From an uncultured Latescibacterota bacterium (GTDB lineage Bacteria > Latescibacterota > UBA2968): DNA of 64,000 nucleotides. Position 1 is the first letter of the stretch, and each line of letters starts with the position of its first letter. The stretch is taken from contig OX638329.1 of assembly GCA_951812755.1 (NCBI GenBank), forward strand, positions 1,287,339 through 1,351,338, written 5' to 3'. A model generated the notes under the pieces. It was not told where the DNA came from, searched no databases, and worked only from the letters and a program-made list of their open reading frames with translations. Position numbers and translations under genes: made by a program. Positions 47,301 through 54,620 of this stretch are shown piece by piece.

Positions 47301-47485
47301 GGGAAATTGGGGGACGCAGCAGTCAGTGGTGGGGTCCCATGGGCGTGGCTGTAATCTTTGGTCTCGCATTTGCCACTGCCCTCACACTGGTCGTTGTACC
47401 TGTTTTGATCAGCCTGATCTGGCGGTGGTTTGGCGCGCCAACAATTGAATCCACATCCCCATATCGCCACACCGCCGCAGATTGA
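44369..47485 (+). CDS. RND-type multidrug efflux permease
   Basis: 1038 residues, inner-membrane proton-driven pump of the AcrB/HAE1 class. It has twelve predicted helices in two repeats, each followed by a large periplasmic loop. Visible signatures: LPREAAPDITIPLIIVSTPY after helix 1, then helix 4 with LALGMLVDNAIVIVENIY (Asp on the proton path) and later ITQFNSLALPFTI and ISLAGVVVNNAIVL. The substrate cannot be read from sequence. The triad lacks a local regulator gene. A small membrane-protein gene follows after about 24 bp. Confidence 0.96.
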   Translation: MTITAYALRHRITVYVFVGILIISGISAYLSLPREAAPDITIPLIIVSTPYIGTSPQDVENLITRPLEKELQSIENVKVVRSSSVEGASSITVEFNPNADIDNALQRVKDKVDLAKSELPDDAEDPAVLEVNFSNIPMMIVALSADYGLIRLKEIAEDFADHIETIPGILEVRVVGGLEHEVKVDVDPDRLIAYKLAIQDVIEAIQRENLTLPGGSVDIGAYKYAVRVPGELETVPQIGDLLIKASQGRPVYIRDVADVVYGFKDRANYARLNHKPSVSLEIVKRSGENLIAIADQIKIALDDLKPTLPAGTQITILGDQSEDIRMMVTDLENNIVSGLILVILVLLFFLGLRNAFFVGIAIPLSMLIAFVIISIMGITLNMIVLFSLILALGMLVDNAIVIVENIYRHRQEGQSPIQGALEGTGEVAWPVITSTLTTLCAFAPMIVWPGIMGEFMKYLPITLIITLSSSLFVGLVLNPTFCASFMTVRGTVKETSPRLQRSLNAYQRRLELALNYPGITLSLAASTLILVVVAYYFWGRGIEFFPEIEPNTAYIDVRAPSGTNLETSDQLARQIESILAGIPDVETYVANVGVSGGDVFAGGEGVSNASRISVDFVDENLRQQSSFETIEEIRGKLKNLTGAEIELSQERGGPPVGPPISVEVSGENFEILGQLSARIKRIVAKVPGVVDLKDDYDRGRPEVRIVVDREAAAIAGLNTRLIAATVRSAVYGSEASEYRLGEDEYDIRVRFKSDKRNTLADLKRITIEKDGKITPISAVARIETGGGFGSIRRKDLKRVISIEGKVQDRTSDAAMRDVQAALSDFPLPPGYQIAYSGENEEQQKATAFLFRALLIALAGIALILITQFNSLALPFTILTSVILSMIGVLIGLIVTGTPFGILMTGIGVISLAGVVVNNAIVLIGYTLQLRQRGLSAREAIIRAGVVRFRPVILTAITTILGLLPLATGISFDFFSFSWEIGGRSSQWWGPMGVAVIFGLAFATALTLVVVPVLISLIWRWFGAPTIESTSPYRHTAAD

Positions 47486-47509
47486 GCCATTAAGGCTATG
47501 GAGACACCT

Positions 47510-47683
47510 ATGTTGCTTCGCCTATTTCTCATTGCCCTTGTCCTGGTCCTATTTTTCCGCTTTGTCGGTCGTCTGTTTCTCGCCATACTAATGCGCTCGA
47601 CCACGGGTACATCATCTAAGAAAAAACCCCTGCGCGACATTGACGATTCACAAATTCAAGACGCGGACTTCAAAGACCTTTAA
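47510..47683 (+). CDS. Small membrane protein
   Basis: 57 residues; the ATG at 47510 has GGAGACACCT upstream. One N-terminal hydrophobic helix (LFLIALVLVLFFRFVGRLFL) is followed by a basic stretch and an acidic tail (DIDDSQIQDADFKDL). It resembles short DUF4834-type proteins found next to unrelated genes, but the match is weak. It may be co-transcribed with the efflux operon. Confidence 0.65.
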   Translation: MLLRLFLIALVLVLFFRFVGRLFLAILMRSTTGTSSKKKPLRDIDDSQIQDADFKDL

Positions 47684-47689
47684 AACCCA

Positions 47690-47808
47690 AAGCAACCACA
47701 GATAAACACCGATAGACACAGATAAAAGAGGCAATGTAGCATAGTTTCTGTGTTATCCGCGATCCGCGTTCATCTATGTTCATCAGTGGTTCCAGACTCC
47801 TCGGATAA
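47690..47808. repeat. Inverted CACAGAT-type intergenic repeat
   Basis: One arm reads AACCACAGATAAACACCGAT and the other its diverged complement, ending TCATCTATGTTCATCAGTGG. The arms flank an AT-rich centre. A related fragment (CATCTGCGTACATCTGCGGA) lies at 2081-2100 next to the alpha-2-macroglobulin stop. It is of the kind dispersed between genes in many genomes. Confidence 0.65.
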
Positions 47809-47813
47809 CACAG

Positions 47814-48839
47814 ATGGCTACTCGACGCCCTCGCAAAACTGGCCCATCCCCAACTCAGGTTCTCGATGCCGTCAAAAAAGGCGAAATCTCATCCCTCTAC
47901 TACTTCTACGGGCAGGAAGACTTCCAACGCGATCAGCTTTTAAGCACCCTCGTTGAAACCCTCATTGAACCCGCAGCGCGCACCTTCAATCTCGACATCT
48001 ATCGCGCCGAAGACATCGATATTCCGCAAGTCATTGCACAAGCACTCACCTTTCCAATGATGGTGCAACGCCGCTTGATTGTTCTCAAAAACGCCGACCG
48101 CTTACTCGATTCAGCCACCCCCGAACTCTTGCCCCTCATTGAATCCCCACCCGAAACAACGACCATAATCATCACAGCCACCAAACCAGATGGCCGCAAA
48201 AAACTATTTGCCGAACTTAGAAAACGCGCGGTTGCAATCGAATTTCGTCCGCCCTACGACAACGAGATCCCGACCTGGATCCAGACACATGTCAGAACCC
48301 TGGGTAGGCAAATCGCGCCCGATGCGGCTCACCTGCTTCACATGAGCATTGGATCAAATCTGCGCGAATTGAACGGCGAAATCGAAAAACTCTTTATCGC
48401 TACCCAATCCAATCCAATCTCACGCGAAGACGTCGCTCAGGTAATCGACAATACGCGGGGAGTCACGGTTTTTGAACTCGCCGACGCACTCGGACACCGT
48501 CAACTGGACAAAGCACAGATCCTCATTGGACGGCTTTGCGAACAGGGAGAACACCCCGCCGGCACGATCGCACTACTCATCCGTCACTTTGGAATTCTGC
48601 AGCGCGCGCGATGGATATCGGGCCAGCGCCTGCCCAGAAATGCTCTATCTTCGCGTCTCAAAGTGCCCGCTTTTTTTGTAAATAACTACCTCGCTCAAGC
48701 CCGTTTATTTGACGAAAGAGCACTCTGGAATGCCCATGATGCCCTTCTCGATGCAGACAACCGCCTCAAGTCCAGCGGCGGGACACCGCTCGAAATTCTC
48801 GCTCATCTGGCATACCGAATTTGCCGCGCATCCCCTTGA
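47814..48839 (+). CDS. holA: DNA polymerase III subunit delta
   Basis: 341 residues. The delta subunit opens the beta clamp within the clamp loader. The N-terminal domain has SLYYFYGQEDFQRDQLL, the usual HolA opening. FPMMVQRRLIVLKNADRL and the lid and collar domains follow (NLRELNGEIEKLFIA, then VFELADALGHRQ). Length is normal for the family. The gene lies between the efflux operon and trxA with repeat sequence upstream. Confidence 0.93.
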   Translation: MATRRPRKTGPSPTQVLDAVKKGEISSLYYFYGQEDFQRDQLLSTLVETLIEPAARTFNLDIYRAEDIDIPQVIAQALTFPMMVQRRLIVLKNADRLLDSATPELLPLIESPPETTTIIITATKPDGRKKLFAELRKRAVAIEFRPPYDNEIPTWIQTHVRTLGRQIAPDAAHLLHMSIGSNLRELNGEIEKLFIATQSNPISREDVAQVIDNTRGVTVFELADALGHRQLDKAQILIGRLCEQGEHPAGTIALLIRHFGILQRARWISGQRLPRNALSSRLKVPAFFVNNYLAQARLFDERALWNAHDALLDADNRLKSSGGTPLEILAHLAYRICRASP

Positions 48840-48864
48840 CAACCCCATAAAAATCTGGTAGTTT
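48836..48864 (+). promoter_or_regulatory. Possible promoter for trxA
   Basis: TTGACA at 48836-48841 is followed 17 nt later by TAGTTT at 48859-48864. The -35 match is perfect and the -10 is weak. It overlaps the end of holA and lies 45 nt ahead of the trxA start. Confidence 0.4.
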
Positions 48865-48909
48865 AGCACATTCTCATCAGAACAAACCCAATCTGAAAGG
48901 AGTCTCAAA

Positions 48910-49236
48910 GTGGGAAGCCCATTGAATGTTACAGATGAAAATTTCCAAACGGAAGTTGTGGATTCCGATCTTCCGGTACTTGTGGATTTCTGGGCAACAT
49001 GGTGCGGTCCATGCCGCATGATTGCCCCCAGCATTGAAGAACTCGCTCGTGAATACGACGGTCGTGTTAAAATCTGCAAAGTCGATGTCGATAACGCGCA
49101 GCAGACAGCACAGGGATTTGGCATTCGCAGCATCCCCACATTGCTCATCTTCAAGGACGGCAAACAGGCAGATCAGCTTATCGGCGCTGTCCCCAAAAGC
49201 GCGATAGAAGACAAACTCAAAGCTGTGCTCGCTTAA
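48910..49236 (+). CDS. trxA: Thioredoxin
   Basis: 108 residues, GTG start with GAAAGGAG at good spacing. Classic thioredoxin: VLVDFWATWCGPCRMIAPS with Cys32 and Cys35, then VDVDNAQQTAQGFGI and the cis-Pro loop SIPTLLIF. It is the cytosolic disulfide reductant. No signal peptide is present, in contrast to the TlpA-like protein at 35241. A terminator follows at 49373. Confidence 0.97.
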   Translation: MGSPLNVTDENFQTEVVDSDLPVLVDFWATWCGPCRMIAPSIEELAREYDGRVKICKVDVDNAQQTAQGFGIRSIPTLLIFKDGKQADQLIGAVPKSAIEDKLKAVLA

Positions 49237-49372
49237 AACAAAGAGGTTGGAGAACCCTGCCTGATTGAGCTGCAACAGAGTCGGGAAAAGGATTTCCCGA
49301 TTACGACGTGCCTGCTGTAGGAGCGGCATCCCTGCCGCGACCTGGCACTTACCACCTAAATAGCATTAAAAA

Positions 49373-49405
49373 AGCCCGGTATCATAAAAAGATACCGGGC
49401 TTTTT
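49373..49405. terminator. Bidirectional intrinsic terminator
   Basis: Stem AGCCCGGTATC with GATACCGGGCT around an A-rich loop, with A-tract and T-tract on opposite sides. It lies between the convergent trxA and radical SAM genes. Confidence 0.92.
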
Positions 49406-49423
49406 GTCTAATCGAAGTGCGTC

Positions 49424-51259
49424 TCACCGAGCAGGTTGCAAATCGCTTTGGGTGGGATATGATTCGAGGATTGCTTCAATCTCTTGTTGAAACCGTTCAA
49501 GAGGTTCAGCAACCTGGTGGCGAAATTCTTCGCGGATCAACTCGCAGTATTCCTGAGCCGCTTTCAACATCACCTCGGCGTTGTGTTGCAAAGTGCGATA
49601 ATCGTCCTGAAAATGATCAACCCGCCCGTGCAAGGCGTGCATCAACTTGCTCGCGTAATCACCTACACTCACCTCTTTATATCCCTCGCTAAATCGCTTC
49701 AGATGATCCAGCGCCTCATCCAAAAATGTCTGCACCTCATCGACTTGCAGGGCATCGCGCGTGGTGAGAATCAAGTGACGGCCATGAATGGACATGCGTA
49801 TGCTATCGCCAAAATCGCGGGGATGGTGCACGAGCATATGGGCCATAAACTTCCAGAACGTCCACCGATAAGTCCCTACCACACCTTGATGCCAAAAAGA
49901 GCGCAATCCCGCCCTGAGTTCTGTCCAACCAATAGGCATTGATGGTATCGGTCTGCGCGCGCGATGTGCATAATGCGTGCGGCAGCGTTCAAAGAAAATC
50001 TCTGGACTGTTCAGCGTTTCGAGAACCTTGCGGTGGCGCGCCAGCAGTTCGTCGGGATCAATGAGGGGCACATAACTCAACTCCCGGCTGAAAACACCCG
50101 AATCGCCCGTATATTTTACGTCTTCACGCAGGCGGCCCAACCGCTTGTAGCGCTTGAAGTCGGGCGTGTCGCGCAGCACGCCCAAAACCCCCACCATAGC
50201 CACCGGAATACCCGCTTCTCTGATAAACGCAATCATGCGATCGGCAATATCATCTGGATCTGTATCCAGGCCCATAATAAAGCCGGCCTGAACTTCCATG
50301 CCGTATTCTTGCAGAATCTTCACTTTGTCCAGCAAAGGCGTATCGCCCTGCAAATTCTTTTGCGCGCCCATAAACTTCAGGCTTTCTTCCACTGGCGATT
50401 CAATCCCCGCAAAAATTTTATCAAATCCAGCGAGGTACATCGCCTCTAATAACGCGGGATCATCACTCACGCGAATGCTGGCCTGCGTAAAGAGTTGGAA
50501 AGGATACCCGCGTTCTCTTTGCCAGGGTACCACTTCTTCTTCCAGTGTTTCTCGAATCTCGTCGCGGTTGCCAACAAAATTATCATCAACCGCCATAACC
50601 GAACCGCGCCAGCCTCTATCGTAAAGCGCGTCCAATTCCTGAATCACGCGGCTGCTATTTTTTAAACGCGTTATCTTGCCGTAAAGCGCGGGGATATTGC
50701 AAAATGTACAACTTTCTGGACAACCCCTTGTAATCTGAATCACCATCACAGTATAATCGTCAAAATTGATCAGATCCCAGCTAGGAAGCGGTGTTGTTGA
50801 GAGGTTTTGAAAATCACCTCGCCGATCAATATACTCTCGCCCCCCCTGGTAAGGCTCAGATACCAATCGCTCGACCACATCCATAAAGCCATTTTCAGCC
50901 TCGCCCAAATAAAAGACCGCATCTCCCTCAATATCTTCGCAATACTGCGTGGGCAGCGGACCACCATTGAGCACGGGCACGTCTGCGACATTGCACTGAG
51001 CAATAATCTCTTCGAGGGAATGCCAGTGAATAATCATCGACGATGTAATCACAATATCCGCCCAATCCAGATCTTCATCTGTCAATGAATGCACATTCAC
51101 ATCCACCACGCGCAAACTGTAGTCATCGGGCATCATACCGGCAATCGTCAACAACCCCAAAGGCGGAAAAGCCGACTTCTTTCCGACCAACCTCAAAGCT
51201 TCATCAAAACTCCAGAACGTCACTGGATTTTTGGGATATACAAGCAACGCATTGGGCAT
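49424..51259 (-). CDS. B12-binding radical SAM protein (DUF4070 type)
   Basis: 611 residues, with AAAGGAT ahead of the ATG. An N-terminal cobalamin-binding-like domain (1-140, with VVDVNVHSLTDEDLDWADIV) precedes the radical SAM barrel, where CPESCTFC gives the [4Fe-4S] ligands Cys180, Cys184 and Cys187. A DUF4070-type C-terminal region follows. This architecture is shared with hopanoid methylases HpnP and HpnR and with other uncharacterised enzymes, so the substrate is not certain. The last 100 residues form an extra helical, coiled-coil-like extension (VGDYASKLMHALHGRVDHFQ) not typical of the methylases. No hopanoid genes are nearby. Confidence 0.85.
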   Translation of the reverse strand: MPNALLVYPKNPVTFWSFDEALRLVGKKSAFPPLGLLTIAGMMPDDYSLRVVDVNVHSLTDEDLDWADIVITSSMIIHWHSLEEIIAQCNVADVPVLNGGPLPTQYCEDIEGDAVFYLGEAENGFMDVVERLVSEPYQGGREYIDRRGDFQNLSTTPLPSWDLINFDDYTVMVIQITRGCPESCTFCNIPALYGKITRLKNSSRVIQELDALYDRGWRGSVMAVDDNFVGNRDEIRETLEEEVVPWQRERGYPFQLFTQASIRVSDDPALLEAMYLAGFDKIFAGIESPVEESLKFMGAQKNLQGDTPLLDKVKILQEYGMEVQAGFIMGLDTDPDDIADRMIAFIREAGIPVAMVGVLGVLRDTPDFKRYKRLGRLREDVKYTGDSGVFSRELSYVPLIDPDELLARHRKVLETLNSPEIFFERCRTHYAHRARRPIPSMPIGWTELRAGLRSFWHQGVVGTYRWTFWKFMAHMLVHHPRDFGDSIRMSIHGRHLILTTRDALQVDEVQTFLDEALDHLKRFSEGYKEVSVGDYASKLMHALHGRVDHFQDDYRTLQHNAEVMLKAAQEYCELIREEFRHQVAEPLERFQQEIEAILESYPTQSDLQPAR

Positions 51260-51479
51260 ACAGCTATCCTTTCACAAAATACATGCAACAAACAAAGAAC
51301 TCCAACTAACTTCAATATACTACATTTTTTTTCTTACTCATAGAAAAAACGAGAGCATCCAGATTGGAAAAAATGAATACCTCGGATCATCGCGAACAAT
51401 AAACCTTGATTTACACCGCAATTTGAGATAATTTTCTGTACCTATCCATTGAGACGGTAGCCGGGGCAAGGAGGCTAAA

Positions 51480-52826
51480 ATGAAAATGATACAAAAGCCA
51501 TATAGAATGGGCTTTCCCCTTTTCATCAACTATTTGCCTGCCATAATACTATCAACCTCACTACTCGGATGCGGTAAATTACCGGAGATCTCTCCCACGG
51601 CACCCCCTCCAACCGAGACACCATCTGCGCCAGCGACAGAAGAAGTGCGGTCTGAAAAGACGCGAGTAACTATACCCCTGGCGACAGACTCAGAACTAAC
51701 AGACCTGGTACGCGGAAACAACGACTTCGCCTTTGGCCTGTACCAAAAATTGCGTGAGGAAGATAGTGGAAACCTCTTCTATTCGCCCTACAGCATCTCG
51801 CTGGCACTTGCCATGACGTATGCCGGTGCCAGAGGCGAAACAGAACGCCAGATGTCAAACGCACTACACTTCATCCTGTCCCAGGACAAGTTGCACCCCG
51901 CGTTCAACGCCCTCGATCTCCAACTCGCCTCTCGCGGCGAAGGCAGCAGCGGCACAGAGGGTAAGGGGTTTCGACTGAACATCGCCAATGCGATCTGGGG
52001 GCAGCAGGGCTATGACTTCCTGCAGGACTTCCTGGATAAACTCGCTGAAAATTACGGCGCTGGAATGAGGATTGCAAACTTCATTGAGGCACCCGAGAAC
52101 TCGCGCGTCACAATCAACGACTGGGTTGCCCATCAGACAGAAGAAAAAATCAAAGACCTGATACCTTCCGGCGCTATCGATAACTTGACCCGATTAGTCC
52201 TCACCAATGCCATCTACTTCAACGCGGCCTGGCTCCACCCCTTCGACGTAAGGGCCACTGCTGAAGGCGACTTTCACTTGCTAAACGGCAGCATAAAAGT
52301 ACCGATGATGCGACAGACCGGGTCATTCGGCTATGCGAGTGGCACGGGATATCAGGCCGTGGAATTGCTCTACGATGGCAGCGAGATATCCATGGTCATC
52401 CTGCTCCCCGACAAAGGCAATTTTGATCCGTTTGAAAATTCGCTAAACGCCGAACTCGTCAGTCAGATATCGAAAGACCTGAGCCACAACCGCATAGAAC
52501 TCACCATGCCCTCATTCGAGTTCGAAGCCCAATTCAAATTGGGCGCAATGCTCCAGAAGATGGGAATGTCAGACGCCTTTAACCCGCAATTAGCGGACTT
52601 CTCGGGCATGGATGGAACAAAAGACCTCTCCATTTCGGACGCCTTTCACAAAGCATTCGTCCTGGTCAATGAGAACGGCACAGAAGCCGCTGCGGCTACC
52701 GGCGTAGTCATAGGGGTGACATCCGTTCCCCCCAGAGTCACGGTCGATCGGCCATTCATCTTCCTCATCCGGGACATAGCGACCAACACCACCCTGTTTG
52801 CCGGGCGAGTAATGGACCCGAGGTGA
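51480..52826 (+). CDS. Serpin-family protease inhibitor lipoprotein
   Basis: 448 residues, behind AAGGAGG. The signal peptide ends in LLGC (Cys31), then a Pro/Thr/Ser-rich linker (to about 60), so the inhibitor is tethered to the envelope. The serpin fold follows: NLFYSPYSISLALAMTYAGA, LVLTNAIYFNAAWLHPF and the C-terminal PFIFLIRD. The reactive loop hinge ENGTEAAAATG is the inhibitory type (small residues P15-P9). Aligning TSVPP with the MSIPP of alpha-1-antitrypsin gives P1 Thr and P1' Ser, which suggests an elastase- or subtilisin-like target. Serpins are sporadic in bacteria. The same window has an alpha-2-macroglobulin lipoprotein. Confidence 0.95.
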   Translation: MKMIQKPYRMGFPLFINYLPAIILSTSLLGCGKLPEISPTAPPPTETPSAPATEEVRSEKTRVTIPLATDSELTDLVRGNNDFAFGLYQKLREEDSGNLFYSPYSISLALAMTYAGARGETERQMSNALHFILSQDKLHPAFNALDLQLASRGEGSSGTEGKGFRLNIANAIWGQQGYDFLQDFLDKLAENYGAGMRIANFIEAPENSRVTINDWVAHQTEEKIKDLIPSGAIDNLTRLVLTNAIYFNAAWLHPFDVRATAEGDFHLLNGSIKVPMMRQTGSFGYASGTGYQAVELLYDGSEISMVILLPDKGNFDPFENSLNAELVSQISKDLSHNRIELTMPSFEFEAQFKLGAMLQKMGMSDAFNPQLADFSGMDGTKDLSISDAFHKAFVLVNENGTEAAAATGVVIGVTSVPPRVTVDRPFIFLIRDIATNTTLFAGRVMDPR

Positions 52827-52856
52827 GGGGATTCTCACTCACAAGGATATCTCAAC

Positions 52857-53606
52857 ATGATCACAGAAGAAGACCTCTGGTATTTCAAAACCACTGGATT
52901 TTACAAAGTCCGCGAAACCCTGCCTGACGATCTGGTCGATCGTCTAAACGAAGTCACTTCCCGGCAAATCGCGGACATGCGCGAACCCATTGTTTGGGAA
53001 GAAAAAGAAGCGCGCGAACCGAAAAATGTTCGCCGTCTCTCAAAAATTTTCTTGCGAAACCCCGTCTATTTTGAAGCCGCGTCTCACCCCATCATCCTCA
53101 ACGCCCTCGAAGGCATCATCGGCCCAAATATCGAAGTGCTCACCAACAAACACAACCACGTCATGGTGCGCCCATCCGGGTCTTATCCCGTCCCCTGGCA
53201 CGCCGGCGAAGAACCCTATGACCACACGCTCATCACTGGCTTGATCTACCTCGAAGAATCAACCGTTGAAAACGGCTGTATACGCATCGTGCCCGGCAGC
53301 CACAACCGGCCATTTCTCAACCCGCGCCGACCACAGAAACAAAGAGACAACTTTTACCACAGCGACAACTATTACCGCGCAGTGCCAATCCCCATGCCGC
53401 GCGGCGGTGTAATCCTCTTTAACGACTGCTGTTATCACGGCTCTGACACAAATTGTTCCGATCATTCTCGCCGCAGCATGACGGTTGCCTATCGCGCCCA
53501 CGACGCCCACGACGTGATCAAAGACGACCCGGAAAAAATTCTCGTACGCGGCGAAAAAGTCTATACGGGACATCCCCATCCCTATTCTCTTCCCGTTCAG
53601 GAGTAG
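52857..53606 (+). CDS. Phytanoyl-CoA dioxygenase-like Fe(II)/2OG enzyme
   Basis: 249 residues. The PhyH double-stranded beta-helix is visible in the first metal motif VPWHAGEEP (His with a later acidic residue), GLIYLEESTVENGCIRIVPG, and distal NDCCYHGSDTN with the 2-oxoglutarate Arg in SRRSMTVAYR. The usual HxD is spaced as HxxE here, so iron binding is less certain than in the next gene. GATATC-rich sequence precedes the ATG without a strong binding site. The adjacent paralogue follows after 3 bp. Confidence 0.88.
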   Translation: MITEEDLWYFKTTGFYKVRETLPDDLVDRLNEVTSRQIADMREPIVWEEKEAREPKNVRRLSKIFLRNPVYFEAASHPIILNALEGIIGPNIEVLTNKHNHVMVRPSGSYPVPWHAGEEPYDHTLITGLIYLEESTVENGCIRIVPGSHNRPFLNPRRPQKQRDNFYHSDNYYRAVPIPMPRGGVILFNDCCYHGSDTNCSDHSRRSMTVAYRAHDAHDVIKDDPEKILVRGEKVYTGHPHPYSLPVQE

Positions 53607-53609
53607 GAC

Positions 53610-54317
53610 ATGCCCTCACTCACCATGCGACAAATCCAGCTCTTTCGGAACAACGGTTTTCTCTGTCTTCCAGACCGTTTGCCAGAAGAAATGGTTGAAA
53701 ATCTGAAGACCGCTATTATGGACGATATTGACCGCAAAATCGAACCCATCGTACGCAATAAAGATGGCCGCGCCGTGCGTATCTCTGCCCTTATGGACCG
53801 CGCGCCGATCTTCCGAGAAGCCGTCACACATCCACTCGCGCTCGACCCACTCGAATCGCTTCTGGGACCCAATATCGAAATCCTCACCAACCGCCACAAC
53901 CACGCCACTTTACGCACAGCAGAGGACAACAAAGGCGCGTATCTTCATCGCGATGTCAGACAGTGGACGCGCAACATCTACACCATCATCTTTTATCTCG
54001 AAGAAACCACCCTCGAAAATGGATGCACCCGCATTGTACCCGGATCGCATCACTTCCCCGGTGTCTCCACATCTATTCACGATGCAGACTGGGCAAGCGA
54101 TGTCCTCGGTCAGGCACTCCCCTTACCCATGCCCGCAGGTGGGATGCTCGCTATCGATAGCATGGTCGTCCACGGTGCAGGCGAAAACCACACCGACGAC
54201 ACGCGCATGAGCATGACAATTGGCTATCACAGCGTCGATGAACTCATGGACATTCCCAACCCCAAACGCCTGCTCGTACGCGGAGAAGGTCTGTACAACG
54301 GGAATGATGGAAAATAG
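53610..54317 (+). CDS. Phytanoyl-CoA dioxygenase-like Fe(II)/2OG enzyme
   Basis: 235 residues. It shares the PhyH plan of its upstream neighbour (NIEILTNRHNHATLRTA here, NIEVLTNKHNHVMV there), so the two arose by tandem duplication. Here the metal triad is canonical: HRD in AYLHRDVRQW, distal His in VVHGAGENH, and the Arg in TRMSMTIGYH. Such enzymes hydroxylate small or lipid-linked substrates with O2 and 2-oxoglutarate. The substrate is unknown. AGGAGTAGGAC at the upstream gene's end serves as the ribosome binding site. Confidence 0.9.
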   Translation: MPSLTMRQIQLFRNNGFLCLPDRLPEEMVENLKTAIMDDIDRKIEPIVRNKDGRAVRISALMDRAPIFREAVTHPLALDPLESLLGPNIEILTNRHNHATLRTAEDNKGAYLHRDVRQWTRNIYTIIFYLEETTLENGCTRIVPGSHHFPGVSTSIHDADWASDVLGQALPLPMPAGGMLAIDSMVVHGAGENHTDDTRMSMTIGYHSVDELMDIPNPKRLLVRGEGLYNGNDGK

Positions 54318-54426
54318 GGTCGGGATTGATCAGTCTGGAACGCGCGAGGCCATTTTCTCGTCTAAGAATACGAAACCGGGGATCGCTTCTACATGGATGC
54401 AGGTATATCAATTCTCAATGAACTGG

Positions 54427-54576
54427 TGCATCGTGGCGTAAGTCATGCCCCATATAGACATGAACAGCAAAACCTTCTGGATTACTGGCGTTGTGCTTGC
54501 GCGTGGCGGCTAAAACCATGCCGCAATGACAATCGCCAGTAAGATTGATATGGGTAGTCTCTTTTTCCACAATGAA
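54427..54576 (-). mobile_element. 128-bp-family MITE, copy E (with 22-bp insert)
   Basis: Inverted copy flanked by CTGG (54423-54426 and 54577-54580). Length is 150 bp because 22 bp (ACTGGCGTTGTGCTTGCGCG plus 2 bases) interrupt the internal hairpin. Its right end abuts a GTGTACAACTG hairpin repeat. Confidence 0.8.
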
Positions 54577-54606
54577 CTGGACAGCGACCAGTTGTACACC
54601 GCTCCT
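54572..54606 (-). repeat. GGTGTACAACTG hairpin repeat
   Basis: On the minus strand GGAGCGGTGTACAACTGG, a short spacer and CCAGTTCAT. It ends 14 nt before the sulfatase start. It may form a hairpin in the 5' leader of that mRNA. Confidence 0.65.
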
Positions 54607-54620
54607 TAATTCTTAATTTT

